Part shown: in pieces, positions 8,249 to 15,358 of the stretch
How positions within the stretch are numbered: position 1 is the stretch's first letter
Layout: every line of letters begins with the position of its first letter
Assembly: GCF_900163545.1 (NCBI RefSeq)
Contig: NZ_FUHW01000028.1
Coordinates: 18,726-82,725 of the forward strand
Length of the DNA stretch: 64,000 nt
DNA from: Arthrobacter rhombi
GTDB lineage: Bacteria; Actinomycetota; Actinomycetes; Actinomycetales; Micrococcaceae
Direction of reading: 5' to 3'
Translations under genes and position numbers: made by a program
The notes under the pieces: model-generated
What the model was told of the DNA's origin: nothing
Database searches by the model: none
What the model saw: the letters and a program-made list of their open reading frames with translations, nothing else

Positions 8249-9856
8249 ATGGTGGAACGCAACCACGGGCGGACGCGGGCCCGTACCGCAGCGCTCACCG
8301 AGGCGGTCTATGGGCTCCGCCATCACATCGAGCACCTGCCGATTTTGCATCGGCTGGCCGGCGGCGACGAGGCCAAACGCGGTGTGGCCATGGCCCAAGG
8401 ATTTTTGGCCTCGCTGATGATCATGGTCGGCTCCTGGGGGGTCGGCTGGCTGGCTCAATCCCAGGATTCGTTGTTCGCCCGCACCACCGTGCTGAACCCC
8501 CTGCGCGTGGAAACGGCAGGGGTCATCGTGTGCACCATCCTGCTCGCGCTCGGTTCAATGATCATGTGCCGTGCGTGGTTGCGTTTCGGTCAGCGCGGTG
8601 GCCCGAACAGCAGGGCCTCGGTGGTGACGGTACGCAATACCGTCCTGCTCTGGACTGCGCCACTGCTTTTCGCCTTCCCCATCTTCAGTCGCGACGTCTA
8701 CTCCTATCTGGGCCAAGGCCGACTCATGCATGCCGGACTGAGCCCCTATGCGAACTGGATCTCCCAACTCCCCGGCTGGTTCGCCCAGGGGTCGGACAGC
8801 CTCTGGGCCGAATCCGCATCCCCCTACGGGCCGCTCTTCCTGCTGGCCGCCCAGGGCGTCTACTTCATCACCGGTGGCATCCCCGAACTGGCCGTACTGC
8901 TGTTCCGCGTCCTGGCAATCGGGGGAGTGCTGCTGTGCCTATATGCGGTACCCCGGCTGGCCGAGCGGCTGGGCTCGGACCCCACCTGGGCGGTCTGGAT
9001 TTCGTTGGCGAACCCCCTCTTCCTGCTCACGATGGTCGGCGGCGTCCATAATGATGCGCTGATGATGGGTGGGGTGCTGCTCGGGTTCCTCTGGGTCTAC
9101 CAGGGCCGCCGGTTCGCCGGGGTCCTGGCCGTCAGCGCAGCCATCGCCATCAAACCCATTGTCGTGCTCGCCTTGCCGTTCATCGGCTTGGCCATGGTGC
9201 CCGCCACGGCCCGGATCGGCAGCAGGATCCGGGCCTGGGCCTATACGGCACTGGTGTCGGGGGTGACGCTCACGTTCCTGGGGTGGGTCTCGGGTCTCTG
9301 GTTCGGCTGGATCAAGGCGATGGCCTCCGCCGGATCGGCGGCCTTCCCCTACGCCCCGGTGGGACTGCTGGGGCTGGGCATCGGTTGGCTGGTCGAACAA
9401 GCAGGGGGGAACCTGTCCTCCACAGCCAACGGCGTCTACACGGCCTTCAAGGTCGTGGCCCTGGCCCTGGCCATCTGGCTGGCCTTCCGCAGACCCGCCA
9501 CCTCACCGGTGCTCTATAGCGCCTTGGCCCTGCTGGCCTCCGTCCTGCTGGCACCGATCATCCAGCCCTGGTACCTCCTGTGGCTGGTTCCCTTCTTCGC
9601 GGTCACCCGCGTCTACAGCGGCCGCTGGACCCGCTTCTGGTACCTCCTAAGCATGGTCCTGGTTCTGGTCGGGGTCGTCGACCAACTCAGTGTCGCCCAA
9701 TGGATCAGCCTGCTCTGGGTCCGGGTGCTGGCTGCGGCGATCGGGTTGCTGTATCTGGGCTACCTGGTCTTCTCCGACCCCAAAACGTCTTTCATCTTCA
9801 CCCGGGGCGCAGGCCCCGAATCCACCGAGAACAGAAACGAGGCCACCACGTCGTGA
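8249..9856 (+). CDS. MptB-type mannosyltransferase (GT-C), paralogue 2
   Basis: A 535-residue polytopic protein, tandem paralogue of the preceding gene. It carries FSRDVYSYLGQGRL near residue 150, IKPIVVLALPFIGL, and APIIQPWYLLWLVPFF near the C-terminus. It has a hydrophilic N-terminal extension of about 45 residues before the first membrane segment. Its ATG starts directly after the stop of paralogue 1 and its end overlaps the next gene by GTGA, so all three should be made together. In Corynebacteriales one MptB starts and MptA elongates the alpha-1,6-mannan core; two linked paralogues here may divide initiation and elongation in the same way, but acceptor and donor are inferred. Confidence 0.86.
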   Translation: MVERNHGRTRARTAALTEAVYGLRHHIEHLPILHRLAGGDEAKRGVAMAQGFLASLMIMVGSWGVGWLAQSQDSLFARTTVLNPLRVETAGVIVCTILLALGSMIMCRAWLRFGQRGGPNSRASVVTVRNTVLLWTAPLLFAFPIFSRDVYSYLGQGRLMHAGLSPYANWISQLPGWFAQGSDSLWAESASPYGPLFLLAAQGVYFITGGIPELAVLLFRVLAIGGVLLCLYAVPRLAERLGSDPTWAVWISLANPLFLLTMVGGVHNDALMMGGVLLGFLWVYQGRRFAGVLAVSAAIAIKPIVVLALPFIGLAMVPATARIGSRIRAWAYTALVSGVTLTFLGWVSGLWFGWIKAMASAGSAAFPYAPVGLLGLGIGWLVEQAGGNLSSTANGVYTAFKVVALALAIWLAFRRPATSPVLYSALALLASVLLAPIIQPWYLLWLVPFFAVTRVYSGRWTRFWYLLSMVLVLVGVVDQLSVAQWISLLWVRVLAAAIGLLYLGYLVFSDPKTSFIFTRGAGPESTENRNEATTS

Positions 9857-11169
9857 CTTCACCACTGACCACCCTGCGCAACTCCCGCGAAGCCACCCGG
9901 CCGGTGATCGGATGGCTGCTGGTTGCCACCGTCATCGGGGCGGTGCTGGCCGTCCTGAGCAAACAGTGGTGCCGGGTGAACGGCTGGTCCGGGGCCGATC
10001 AGCATATCCACATGTGCTATTCGGATTTCTCCGAACTCTTTGGCACCCGCGGGCTCGCCGATAAACTCTTCCCCTTCTTCACCGGGCTGCCCCAGGAACA
10101 GGCATTGGAATATCCGGCCCTGCTGGCCGTCATCGCCGGGGTCACCGCGTTCATGATCCCCGGCACCGGGTTCAGCCTCGAACGGCAGTTGGCCTACTTC
10201 GACCTGAACTCCTTGGGTTCCTTCATCTGCTGGGGGATCATCGTCGTCGCGGTGGCCTATAGCGCCCGCAAACGCAGTCGCGACGCCCTCATGGTCGCCC
10301 TGGCGCCGGGGATCATCCTGACCAGTCAATTGAACTGGGATCTGTGGGCCGTGCTGTTCGCGACCCTGGGGCTGTTCGCGTTCTCGCGCAAACGCATCTA
10401 CCTGGCGGGGATACTGCTCGGGTTGGGGGCCGCAGCGAAGCTGTATCCCTTCTTCCTCTTCGGGGCGATTCTGGTGTTGTGCTGGCGCAGCGGGAAGATG
10501 TCTGCCTTCTGGAAGTCGCTCTCGGCTGCGGTGATCGCCTGGTTGGTGGTCAACGTGCCCTTCATGCTGACCGCCTTTGACGAATGGTCGCGTTTCTACA
10601 CGTTCTCTTCCGAGCGCGAGATCAGCTTCTCCTCGATGTGGTTGGCCTTCACCTGGACCGGACTGGACGGGGAAGGCTTCTCGCTGCTCTCCAACGCCCT
10701 GTTCGGGCTGGCCTGCCTGGGGATCGCCTATCTGGGATTCACCGCCCAGCGTCGCCCCCGGATGGCCCAACTGGCCTTCTTGATCATCGCCGCCTTCATC
10801 CTGCTCAATAAGGTCTATTCACCGCAGTTCGTGATGTGGCTGATCCCGCTCTACGTCCTGGCCCGCCCCCGCTGGCGCGAATTCCTGCTCTGGCAGGTGC
10901 TGGAGGCCTACCACTGGGCGGCCGTCTGGCTGATGAGCGCCAAAATCGTCAGCGGAGGGACCTTCGGGCAGGGAACCGCGTGGATTGAAATCGCTTACGG
11001 CACCGGCATCGCCGCGCATATGGTGATGGTCATCTACCTGTGCGTGAAGATCATCGGGGATATCAGGCACCCCGAACGCGATCTCGTTCGCGCCGACGGA
11101 GACGACGACCCGCTCGGCGGTCCGGTGGAAAATACGCCGGACCGGTTCACCCTGCCCCGACGACGGTGA
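9853..11169 (+). CDS. GT87-family (DUF2029) polyprenyl-phosphate-mannose-dependent glycosyltransferase
   Basis: A 438-residue integral membrane protein with about ten hydrophobic segments, resembling the GT87 family (PimE and relatives). QLNWDLWAVLFATLGLFAF and GAAAKLYPFFLFGA near residues 158-205 and NKVYSPQFVMWLIPLY near 320 are typical GT87 blocks. The first extracytoplasmic loop (residues ~40-75) is charged and aromatic and should hold the catalytic Asp. The start is GTG 9853, overlapping the previous stop as GTGA; an upstream ATG in the same frame at 9580 would lie deep inside the preceding gene. The C-terminal 35 residues are a polar cytoplasmic tail. It is probably the third enzyme of the same glycan pathway. 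Confidence 0.86.
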   Translation: MTSPLTTLRNSREATRPVIGWLLVATVIGAVLAVLSKQWCRVNGWSGADQHIHMCYSDFSELFGTRGLADKLFPFFTGLPQEQALEYPALLAVIAGVTAFMIPGTGFSLERQLAYFDLNSLGSFICWGIIVVAVAYSARKRSRDALMVALAPGIILTSQLNWDLWAVLFATLGLFAFSRKRIYLAGILLGLGAAAKLYPFFLFGAILVLCWRSGKMSAFWKSLSAAVIAWLVVNVPFMLTAFDEWSRFYTFSSEREISFSSMWLAFTWTGLDGEGFSLLSNALFGLACLGIAYLGFTAQRRPRMAQLAFLIIAAFILLNKVYSPQFVMWLIPLYVLARPRWREFLLWQVLEAYHWAAVWLMSAKIVSGGTFGQGTAWIEIAYGTGIAAHMVMVIYLCVKIIGDIRHPERDLVRADGDDDPLGGPVENTPDRFTLPRRR

Positions 11170-11990
11170 ACCACAGCGACGGCCTGTCCCTGAACGACGA
11201 CGACGGCAACCCCCTCGCGCTGCGGAAGGTCCCAGCCGGGCGGATCACCCTGCGCGACGCCCGCACCAACGGGCGCCGTGAGGTGGACCTGAGGCCCTTC
11301 GCCATCGGCACCACCACGGTCACCCGGGCGCAGTGGCAGACGGTCCACCGGCAAGGACCTGAGACCGGTCCGGCGGCGACGAGCCACGACTTCCGGCTCC
11401 CGGCCCATCAGCTGACCTGGTTCGAAGCGGTGACCTGGTGCAACGCCGCCTCCACCACCCAGGGGATCGGCGCCGCCTACACGATCGAGGGCCGTGAGGT
11501 GCACTGGGACGTCTCCTCCACCGGATACCGGCTACCCACCGAGGCCGAATGGGAACACGCCTGCCGGGCCGGCACCGACGGGCCCCGCTACGGCGAACTG
11601 CCCCGGATCGCCTGGACCGCTGCCGACCAGGTCAGCGGAGTGCAGCCCGTCGCCTCGAAGGAGCCCAATGCTTTCGGCCTTTTCGATATGATCGGCAACC
11701 TCTGGGAATGGTGCTGGGACTACGCCGACACCGCCAGATACGCCGACTACCGGAGCCTGCGCGGTGCCGGCTGGGCGGATCCGCACTACAGTGCCCGGGC
11801 CTCGGTCCGTCGAGGCAGCGCCCCGGATGCCCGGATTGAGGATGTGGGTCTTCGGGTGGTGCGGGGAGCCGCCGGGCCGGAGGGAAGTGACCTGGGCCAG
11901 GGCTGGAGTGCCGCAGCCGACGCCCGCCGGGCCGCCATAGCAGGCCCGTTGCCGATGGGGTGGACCCCTTTGCGCGGTCTGAAGCCCTAG
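11166..11990 (+). CDS. FGE-sulfatase (SUMF1/PvdO-fold) domain protein lacking the FGE cysteines
   Basis: A 274-residue protein with the formylglycine-generating-enzyme/EgtB/PvdO fold. FAIGTTTVTRAQW lies near residue 42, TWFEAVTWCNA near 85, YRLPTEAEWEHACRAG near 121, and NAFGLFDMIGNLWEWCWD near 170. Real FGEs have two Cu-binding cysteines in the RGGS-x-LC-x(4)-C region; here that segment reads LRGAGWADPHYSARASVRRG, with no Cys, so the enzyme is not a canonical sulfatase activator. The start GTG overlaps the GT87 stop (GTGA), making it the fourth gene of the glycosyltransferase block. No signal peptide is visible. A binding or regulatory role for the glycan machinery is possible but unproven. 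Confidence 0.85.
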   Translation: MNHSDGLSLNDDDGNPLALRKVPAGRITLRDARTNGRREVDLRPFAIGTTTVTRAQWQTVHRQGPETGPAATSHDFRLPAHQLTWFEAVTWCNAASTTQGIGAAYTIEGREVHWDVSSTGYRLPTEAEWEHACRAGTDGPRYGELPRIAWTAADQVSGVQPVASKEPNAFGLFDMIGNLWEWCWDYADTARYADYRSLRGAGWADPHYSARASVRRGSAPDARIEDVGLRVVRGAAGPEGSDLGQGWSAAADARRAAIAGPLPMGWTPLRGLKP

Positions 11991-12514
11991 CCGGGAAGGC
12001 TGGAGCCTTCGGATAACTGGTGGTAGGTCCGGTCGTGGTAGACCAACGGGCCATGACCTGTTGCTTGGCCCTGGATCCCCAGTACGGCAGCGACGATGAC
12101 CCGGGAGGAGCCGACATCGACCCGGTCGGTGATCGAACAACGCAGCGCCCAGGTGCTGTGACGCAATAAGGGCTCACCGGTGGGAAGGAACTCCCAGTCC
12201 ATATCCTCGGTGAAGCGGGCACTGCCCGGGGTGGCGAAGGTCCGGACGGTCTCTGCCTGCCCGGCATCCATCAGGTGGACCAGCACTGTGTCGGCGGCTG
12301 CCAGCAGGGGCGCGGTGGTCCGTCCCGAGAGTGAGAACACCAGGGCCGGCGGATCGGCGGATACCGAGGCGACCGATGAAGCTGTCAGCCCGATCGGCCC
12401 CTCAGGCCCGGTTGCGGTGATGACAGCCAGCCCTGCAGGGTGCCCGCGGAAGGCCTCCCGGAAGAGGAGCGATTGCGGGTGCGTCGCTGGCAGGGACTGG
12501 GCGGGGGCTGTCAT
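11987..12514 (-). CDS. Flavin reductase-like protein (FMN-binding split-barrel), SoxR-controlled
   Basis: A 175-residue protein of the flavin reductase-like domain family. It shows the typical FRGHPAGLAVITA start, GLTASSVASVSADPPALVFSL (flavin-binding strand and loop), ending in GPLVYHDRTYHQL. Members reduce FMN/FAD with NAD(P)H or bind FMN as parts of two-component monooxygenases. It is preceded by a SoxR operator in a 19-bp spacer promoter and by soxR itself on the same strand, so it should be induced by redox-active compounds. Its last 4 bases overlap the end of the convergent FGE-fold gene. Confidence 0.9.
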   Translation of the reverse strand: MTAPAQSLPATHPQSLLFREAFRGHPAGLAVITATGPEGPIGLTASSVASVSADPPALVFSLSGRTTAPLLAAADTVLVHLMDAGQAETVRTFATPGSARFTEDMDWEFLPTGEPLLRHSTWALRCSITDRVDVGSSRVIVAAVLGIQGQATGHGPLVYHDRTYHQLSEGSSLPG

Positions 12515-12561
12515 TGATGGTCTTTCGTCGGCGGGTTCACGACGTCCTCGAGAACACCTCG

Positions 12562-12592
12562 AGCCTAAAACCTCAACCTAGGTTCAGGTCAA
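12562..12592 (-). promoter_or_regulatory. SoxR-type promoter/operator of the flavin reductase gene
   Basis: On the minus strand: -35 TTGACC (12592-12587), a 19-bp spacer, and -10 TAGGCT (12567-12562). An 18-bp near-perfect palindrome CCTCAACCTAGGTTCAGG (12571-12588) occupies the spacer and resembles the E. coli soxS box. A 19-bp spacer is the mark of MerR/SoxR-activated promoters. The start codon lies 47 nt beyond the -10. Confidence 0.8.
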
Positions 12593-12618
12593 ACCCGGAC
12601 GCCTTGATCCGCTGCACC

Positions 12619-13059
12619 CTATTGCTCGAGGCCCGGAGCACCGGTGGTAGCGGTTCCCAGATGATCTTCGGCATTGACGAAACCGCAGGTGGATAAAGAG
12701 AGGCAACCACAGCCAATGCAACCGTCCAGACGGTCCCGCAGATGCTCCAACATGGTGATGCGGGCGTCGATTTCTTCACGCCACGCCTCGGATAGATGCT
12801 GCCAGTCGGACTGGTCGGGAACCCCCTCCTGCGGCAATTGCTCAAAAACCTCCAGGACCGAGGCCAAGGGGATGCCGGCACGTTGGGCTGCCCGAATCAC
12901 GGCGACCCGACGCAGGGTGGAGCGGGGATACCTGCGCTGGTTTCCGCTGCTCCGCCGGCTGTAGATCAGTCCCTTGCGTTCATAGAAGTGCAGGGCGGAA
13001 ATGGCGACCCCACTGCGGGCGGACAGCTGCCCGACACTGATCCGTGAATCATCGTCCAT
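12619..13059 (-). CDS. soxR: Redox-sensitive transcriptional activator SoxR
   Basis: A 146-residue MerR-family regulator. It has an N-terminal winged HTH (ISVGQLSARSGVAISALHFY, residues 7-26), a dimerisation helix, and the [2Fe-2S] motif CIGCGCLSLSTC with Cys114, Cys117, Cys119 and Cys125. It activates promoters with 19-bp spacers when the cluster is oxidised. ATG 13057-13059 is chosen because the HTH begins right after it; longer in-frame reading adds unrelated sequence overlapping the HAD gene on the other strand. The presumed target is the flavin reductase gene 105 nt downstream, which carries its own SoxR box. No soxS-like gene is present, as is usual outside enterobacteria. Confidence 0.95.
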   Translation of the reverse strand: MDDDSRISVGQLSARSGVAISALHFYERKGLIYSRRSSGNQRRYPRSTLRRVAVIRAAQRAGIPLASVLEVFEQLPQEGVPDQSDWQHLSEAWREEIDARITMLEHLRDRLDGCIGCGCLSLSTCGFVNAEDHLGTATTGAPGLEQ

Positions 13060-13181
13060 GGTCTGGGTTTCCCTCCTGCGTTTCCGCGTGGCCCCCGAGG
13101 ACCACAGCCGATGGGAAGAATACACCGGATCGCCTGACGAAGCTGCCGGCCAGCGCTGAGCTGATGTGGGGGATGAGCCGA

Positions 13182-13187
13182 TAGGCT
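13182..13187 (+). promoter_or_regulatory. -10 box of HAD hydrolase gene (leaderless)
   Basis: TAGGCT lies 7 nt before the ATG at 13195; no ribosome site fits between. Confidence 0.55.
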
Positions 13188-13194
13188 GGGGAAT

Positions 13195-13800
13195 ATGGCA
13201 CAAGCACAGCACGACGTCGGCTGGTACCTCTTCGACTACGGAATGGTGATCGCCGCGGCGCCGGCAGACAGGGACTGGGAGCGGCTGCAGCAGGCCACCG
13301 GTCGGGCCCTGAAAGAGCAAGGCAGTACGTATTGGGCTCACCGACACTCCTTTGACGCGGGGGCCTTGGATTCGCCGTCGTACTGGACTGCCGTGTTGGA
13401 ACGGGCCGTGGACGCGGCAGAGGCCGAGCGGTTGGACCGGCTCGATACAGCCCTGTGGTCCCAACCCGATCCGCGGACGCGGGAGGTTCTCCAGTCGCTG
13501 GAAACACGCGGGGCGTCGATGGCGGTGCTCTCGAATATGCCGGCGCGGATGTCGCAGATCTTTGAGGCCGAGGGCTGGTGGACCGGTTACTTCGAGCACC
13601 TGATCTTTTCCGGGCCGCTGCGCCTGGCCAAACCCGACCCGCGGATCTACGAACACGCCCTGGCACGGATGGGCGCCGAAGCCTCCGAGGTCGTGTTCAT
13701 CGACGATAAGTCGGAGAACATCGAAGCTGCCGCGGCACTGGGACTGGGGACGGTTCACTACACCGCAGGCACCGACCTGGCCGCCGAACTGGGGCTTTAA
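13195..13800 (+). CDS. HAD-superfamily hydrolase
   Basis: A 201-residue haloacid dehalogenase-like hydrolase. Motif I is LFDYGMVI (nucleophile Asp14), with Gly at the +2 position as in many HAD-IA members written DxGGV. Motif III/IV is represented by KPDPRIYEHAL and FIDDKSENIEAA near residues 145-168. The cap (residues ~20-90) is alpha-helical. The substrate is unknown. Notably, the 3' end of this gene (13635-13677 and 13753-13802) has a diverged, internally deleted copy at 15228-15318, flanking the two-lipoprotein block. Transcription seems leaderless, divergent from soxR. Confidence 0.9.
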   Translation: MAQAQHDVGWYLFDYGMVIAAAPADRDWERLQQATGRALKEQGSTYWAHRHSFDAGALDSPSYWTAVLERAVDAAEAERLDRLDTALWSQPDPRTREVLQSLETRGASMAVLSNMPARMSQIFEAEGWWTGYFEHLIFSGPLRLAKPDPRIYEHALARMGAEASEVVFIDDKSENIEAAAALGLGTVHYTAGTDLAAELGL

Positions 13801-14089
13801 CCGCCGCCCACGCCAGCTGGACCCCTGTCACGGCAGGGAAGTGTCTCCGTGCTGGGGAAGGGCAGCGTGCACTCTCAACCACTAAGCTCCGTCCAGGTGG
13901 TGCGGATCCGGTGGATTCTTCCTGTTCAGTCCAGAACATGATGCCACGTGATGCCCTGTGCCGGCTCGGCCAGCGACGTCCGCATCGGCTAGGTGACCAA
14001 TCCGCGATGAAATACCCAAAACAGCTGGTCAGGTCGCGAACTGTCGTGGTCCGCACCTAGGCTCGATACACAACAATTGGGGGGGAACC
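13801..14089. other. Intergenic region before the lipoprotein pair
   Basis: No convincing frame is seen in these 289 bases. A -10-like TAGGCT at 14058-14063 lies 26 nt before the lipoprotein ATG and would give a short leader with a strong ribosome site (GGGGGGAA). Nothing else is recognised. Confidence 0.4.
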
Positions 14090-14680
14090 ATGAAAAGAAC
14101 CGGATGTGCCGCTGTCCTAGCTATCGCCGTTCTCAGCGCGTCGGCGTGCACCAGCGAGTCTGTCGGGAACTCGAGCGCCGATGGGTTGGTCGGCGGGAGC
14201 CCAACGAGTGCAGCAACGACAGCAGCACCCACGCAGCAGATGTCGCCGAGTGAAATGCCGTCAACCGGCGCGGGGCCGACAAGTATGTTCAAAACGGGCC
14301 AAGCATGGGCCGATGATGCCTACGAATCATGGTTCGAGGGGATGCAGACCACCTATATCGATGACTCTGACGTCGGATTCTGCCCGCCGTTCGATGACCT
14401 CAAGGGGTATCGCGAGTGCCTGCCGAACGACCCACATGGTTACGTCGAGAGTTTTACCTCTACTGAGCCTGGGCACTTGGTGGTCACCCTCAGCCCGGAT
14501 AGTCGATGGCAGGGCGGGGAATATGACACGGATGGAATCTCGGGGCTTGAATTTGTGGCCGGGAACGTCGGACCGCGACTCCAACAGGATGGGTTCCCCT
14601 TCTTGAAAGTCACGGCAAAAATTTCCGGAACCGATAAGTCCTCTACATATGAGCTGTTTCCCTCGAAGTCCGGGCGCTAA
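14090..14680 (+). CDS. Putative lipoprotein, unknown function
   Basis: A 196-residue protein with signal peptide MKRTGCAAVLAIAVLSASAC; the lipobox is LSASAC and the acylated Cys is residue 20. A Ser/Thr/Pro/Ala linker (about 21-65) leads to a ~130-residue domain starting at KTGQAWADDAYESW, with Cys in DVGFCPPF and GYRECLPN that could pair. No family is recognised. Start ATG 14090 has GGGGGGAA 4 nt upstream. Codon use looks less G+C-biased than in neighbours (for example AAA, ATA, TTT and GAT codons), consistent with acquisition. It is followed 38 nt later by a second lipoprotein gene. Confidence 0.78.
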   Translation: MKRTGCAAVLAIAVLSASACTSESVGNSSADGLVGGSPTSAATTAAPTQQMSPSEMPSTGAGPTSMFKTGQAWADDAYESWFEGMQTTYIDDSDVGFCPPFDDLKGYRECLPNDPHGYVESFTSTEPGHLVVTLSPDSRWQGGEYDTDGISGLEFVAGNVGPRLQQDGFPFLKVTAKISGTDKSSTYELFPSKSGR

Positions 14681-14718
14681 CACCACGAGGGGCCCAAGAT
14701 CCGACCGGAGAGTAAAAC

Positions 14719-15174
14719 ATGAAGAAAATAGCGTTCGTCGCGGCACTCGGCGCCGTAGCACTCAGTCTCTGGGGATGCACCGGTGGTATGAGCGGACTGT
14801 CAGATAACGAGCGGACGATGGTCAGCACGGAAGTGCCCCCCGCGGCAGCATTCGCGCCCGCTGAGTCGAGGCCTGAAAACGCTCAACGCCAGGTATGGGC
14901 AAACGAGCTCATGAACCGATGGCTCAACGCCGAAGGCGCGCACAGCATCTCTGGTTTCTCGAAGCCCTACAGCCTCATCACCGGTTGGGAATCACCAGCC
15001 CCCGGCGTGGTCGTGCTTCACGTAGCCAACTCCATTGAAGGCCCGGATACCGACGCTGATCTACACTCAATCGCTGCCGTGATGCTCGCAGCCGTCGGGG
15101 AACAAACTGCGGCGCTGGATCGGGTTGAAGCACAGACCGAAGACGGCCGTTTTCGCGTGAGTGCCACGGGATAA
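14719..15174 (+). CDS. Putative lipoprotein, unknown function
   Basis: A 151-residue protein with signal peptide MKKIAFVAALGAVALSLWGC and acylated Cys20 (lipobox SLWGC). The mature part begins with a polar linker and contains NAQRQVWANELMNRWL near residue 53, followed by a short alpha/beta segment (GWESPAPGVVVLHVANSIEG). No family is recognised. A GGAG element lies 9 nt before the ATG. It probably forms a two-gene operon with the preceding lipoprotein; WAD.AYESW there and WANELMNRWL here occupy similar positions after the linker, a possible but weak hint of distant relatedness. Both lie inside the segment bounded by the duplicated HAD 3' end. Confidence 0.75.
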   Translation: MKKIAFVAALGAVALSLWGCTGGMSGLSDNERTMVSTEVPPAAAFAPAESRPENAQRQVWANELMNRWLNAEGAHSISGFSKPYSLITGWESPAPGVVVLHVANSIEGPDTDADLHSIAAVMLAAVGEQTAALDRVEAQTEDGRFRVSATG

Positions 15175-15227
15175 CCCACGTGCCCAGCAAAGGCGCTGAA
15201 ACGCTCAGCAGCAGTCGGTTCATCAAC

Positions 15228-15318
15228 CGACCCACGGATCTGCGAACGTGCCCTGGCGCAGATGGGCACCGTTCACTACCCCGCAGGCACCGACCTGGCC
15301 GCCGAACTGGGCTCTAAC
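15228..15318 (+). pseudogene. Decayed, internally deleted copy of the 3' end of the HAD hydrolase gene
   Basis: Bases 15228-15270 match 13635-13677 of the HAD gene with 7 differences in 43, all transitions. Bases 15271-15318 then match 13753-13802 almost exactly, including the stop region, with one substitution, a one-base deletion and a T/C change. The 75 bases between (25 codons, 13678-13752) are missing. It has no start codon and cannot encode a working enzyme. It is a direct-repeat scar at the far side of the lipoprotein pair. Confidence 0.85.
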
Positions 15319-15358
15319 CACCTTCACGCGCCCCTAGCCCGGCAAACAGGGAACGGCC

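Noticed and set aside
9580..9852. Upstream start for the GT87 gene
   Set aside because: Would overlap 277 bases of the preceding mannosyltransferase in another frame; GTG 9853 with a GTGA overlap is far more plausible.
13060..13758. N-terminal extension of SoxR up to 13758
   Set aside because: The HTH begins at the ATG 13059; the upstream part lies antisense to the HAD gene and looks like shadow sequence.
13801..15227. Insertion sequence or transposon carrying the lipoproteins
   Set aside because: No transposase, no terminal inverted repeats; the flanking direct repeat is a piece of the HAD gene, not a short target duplication.
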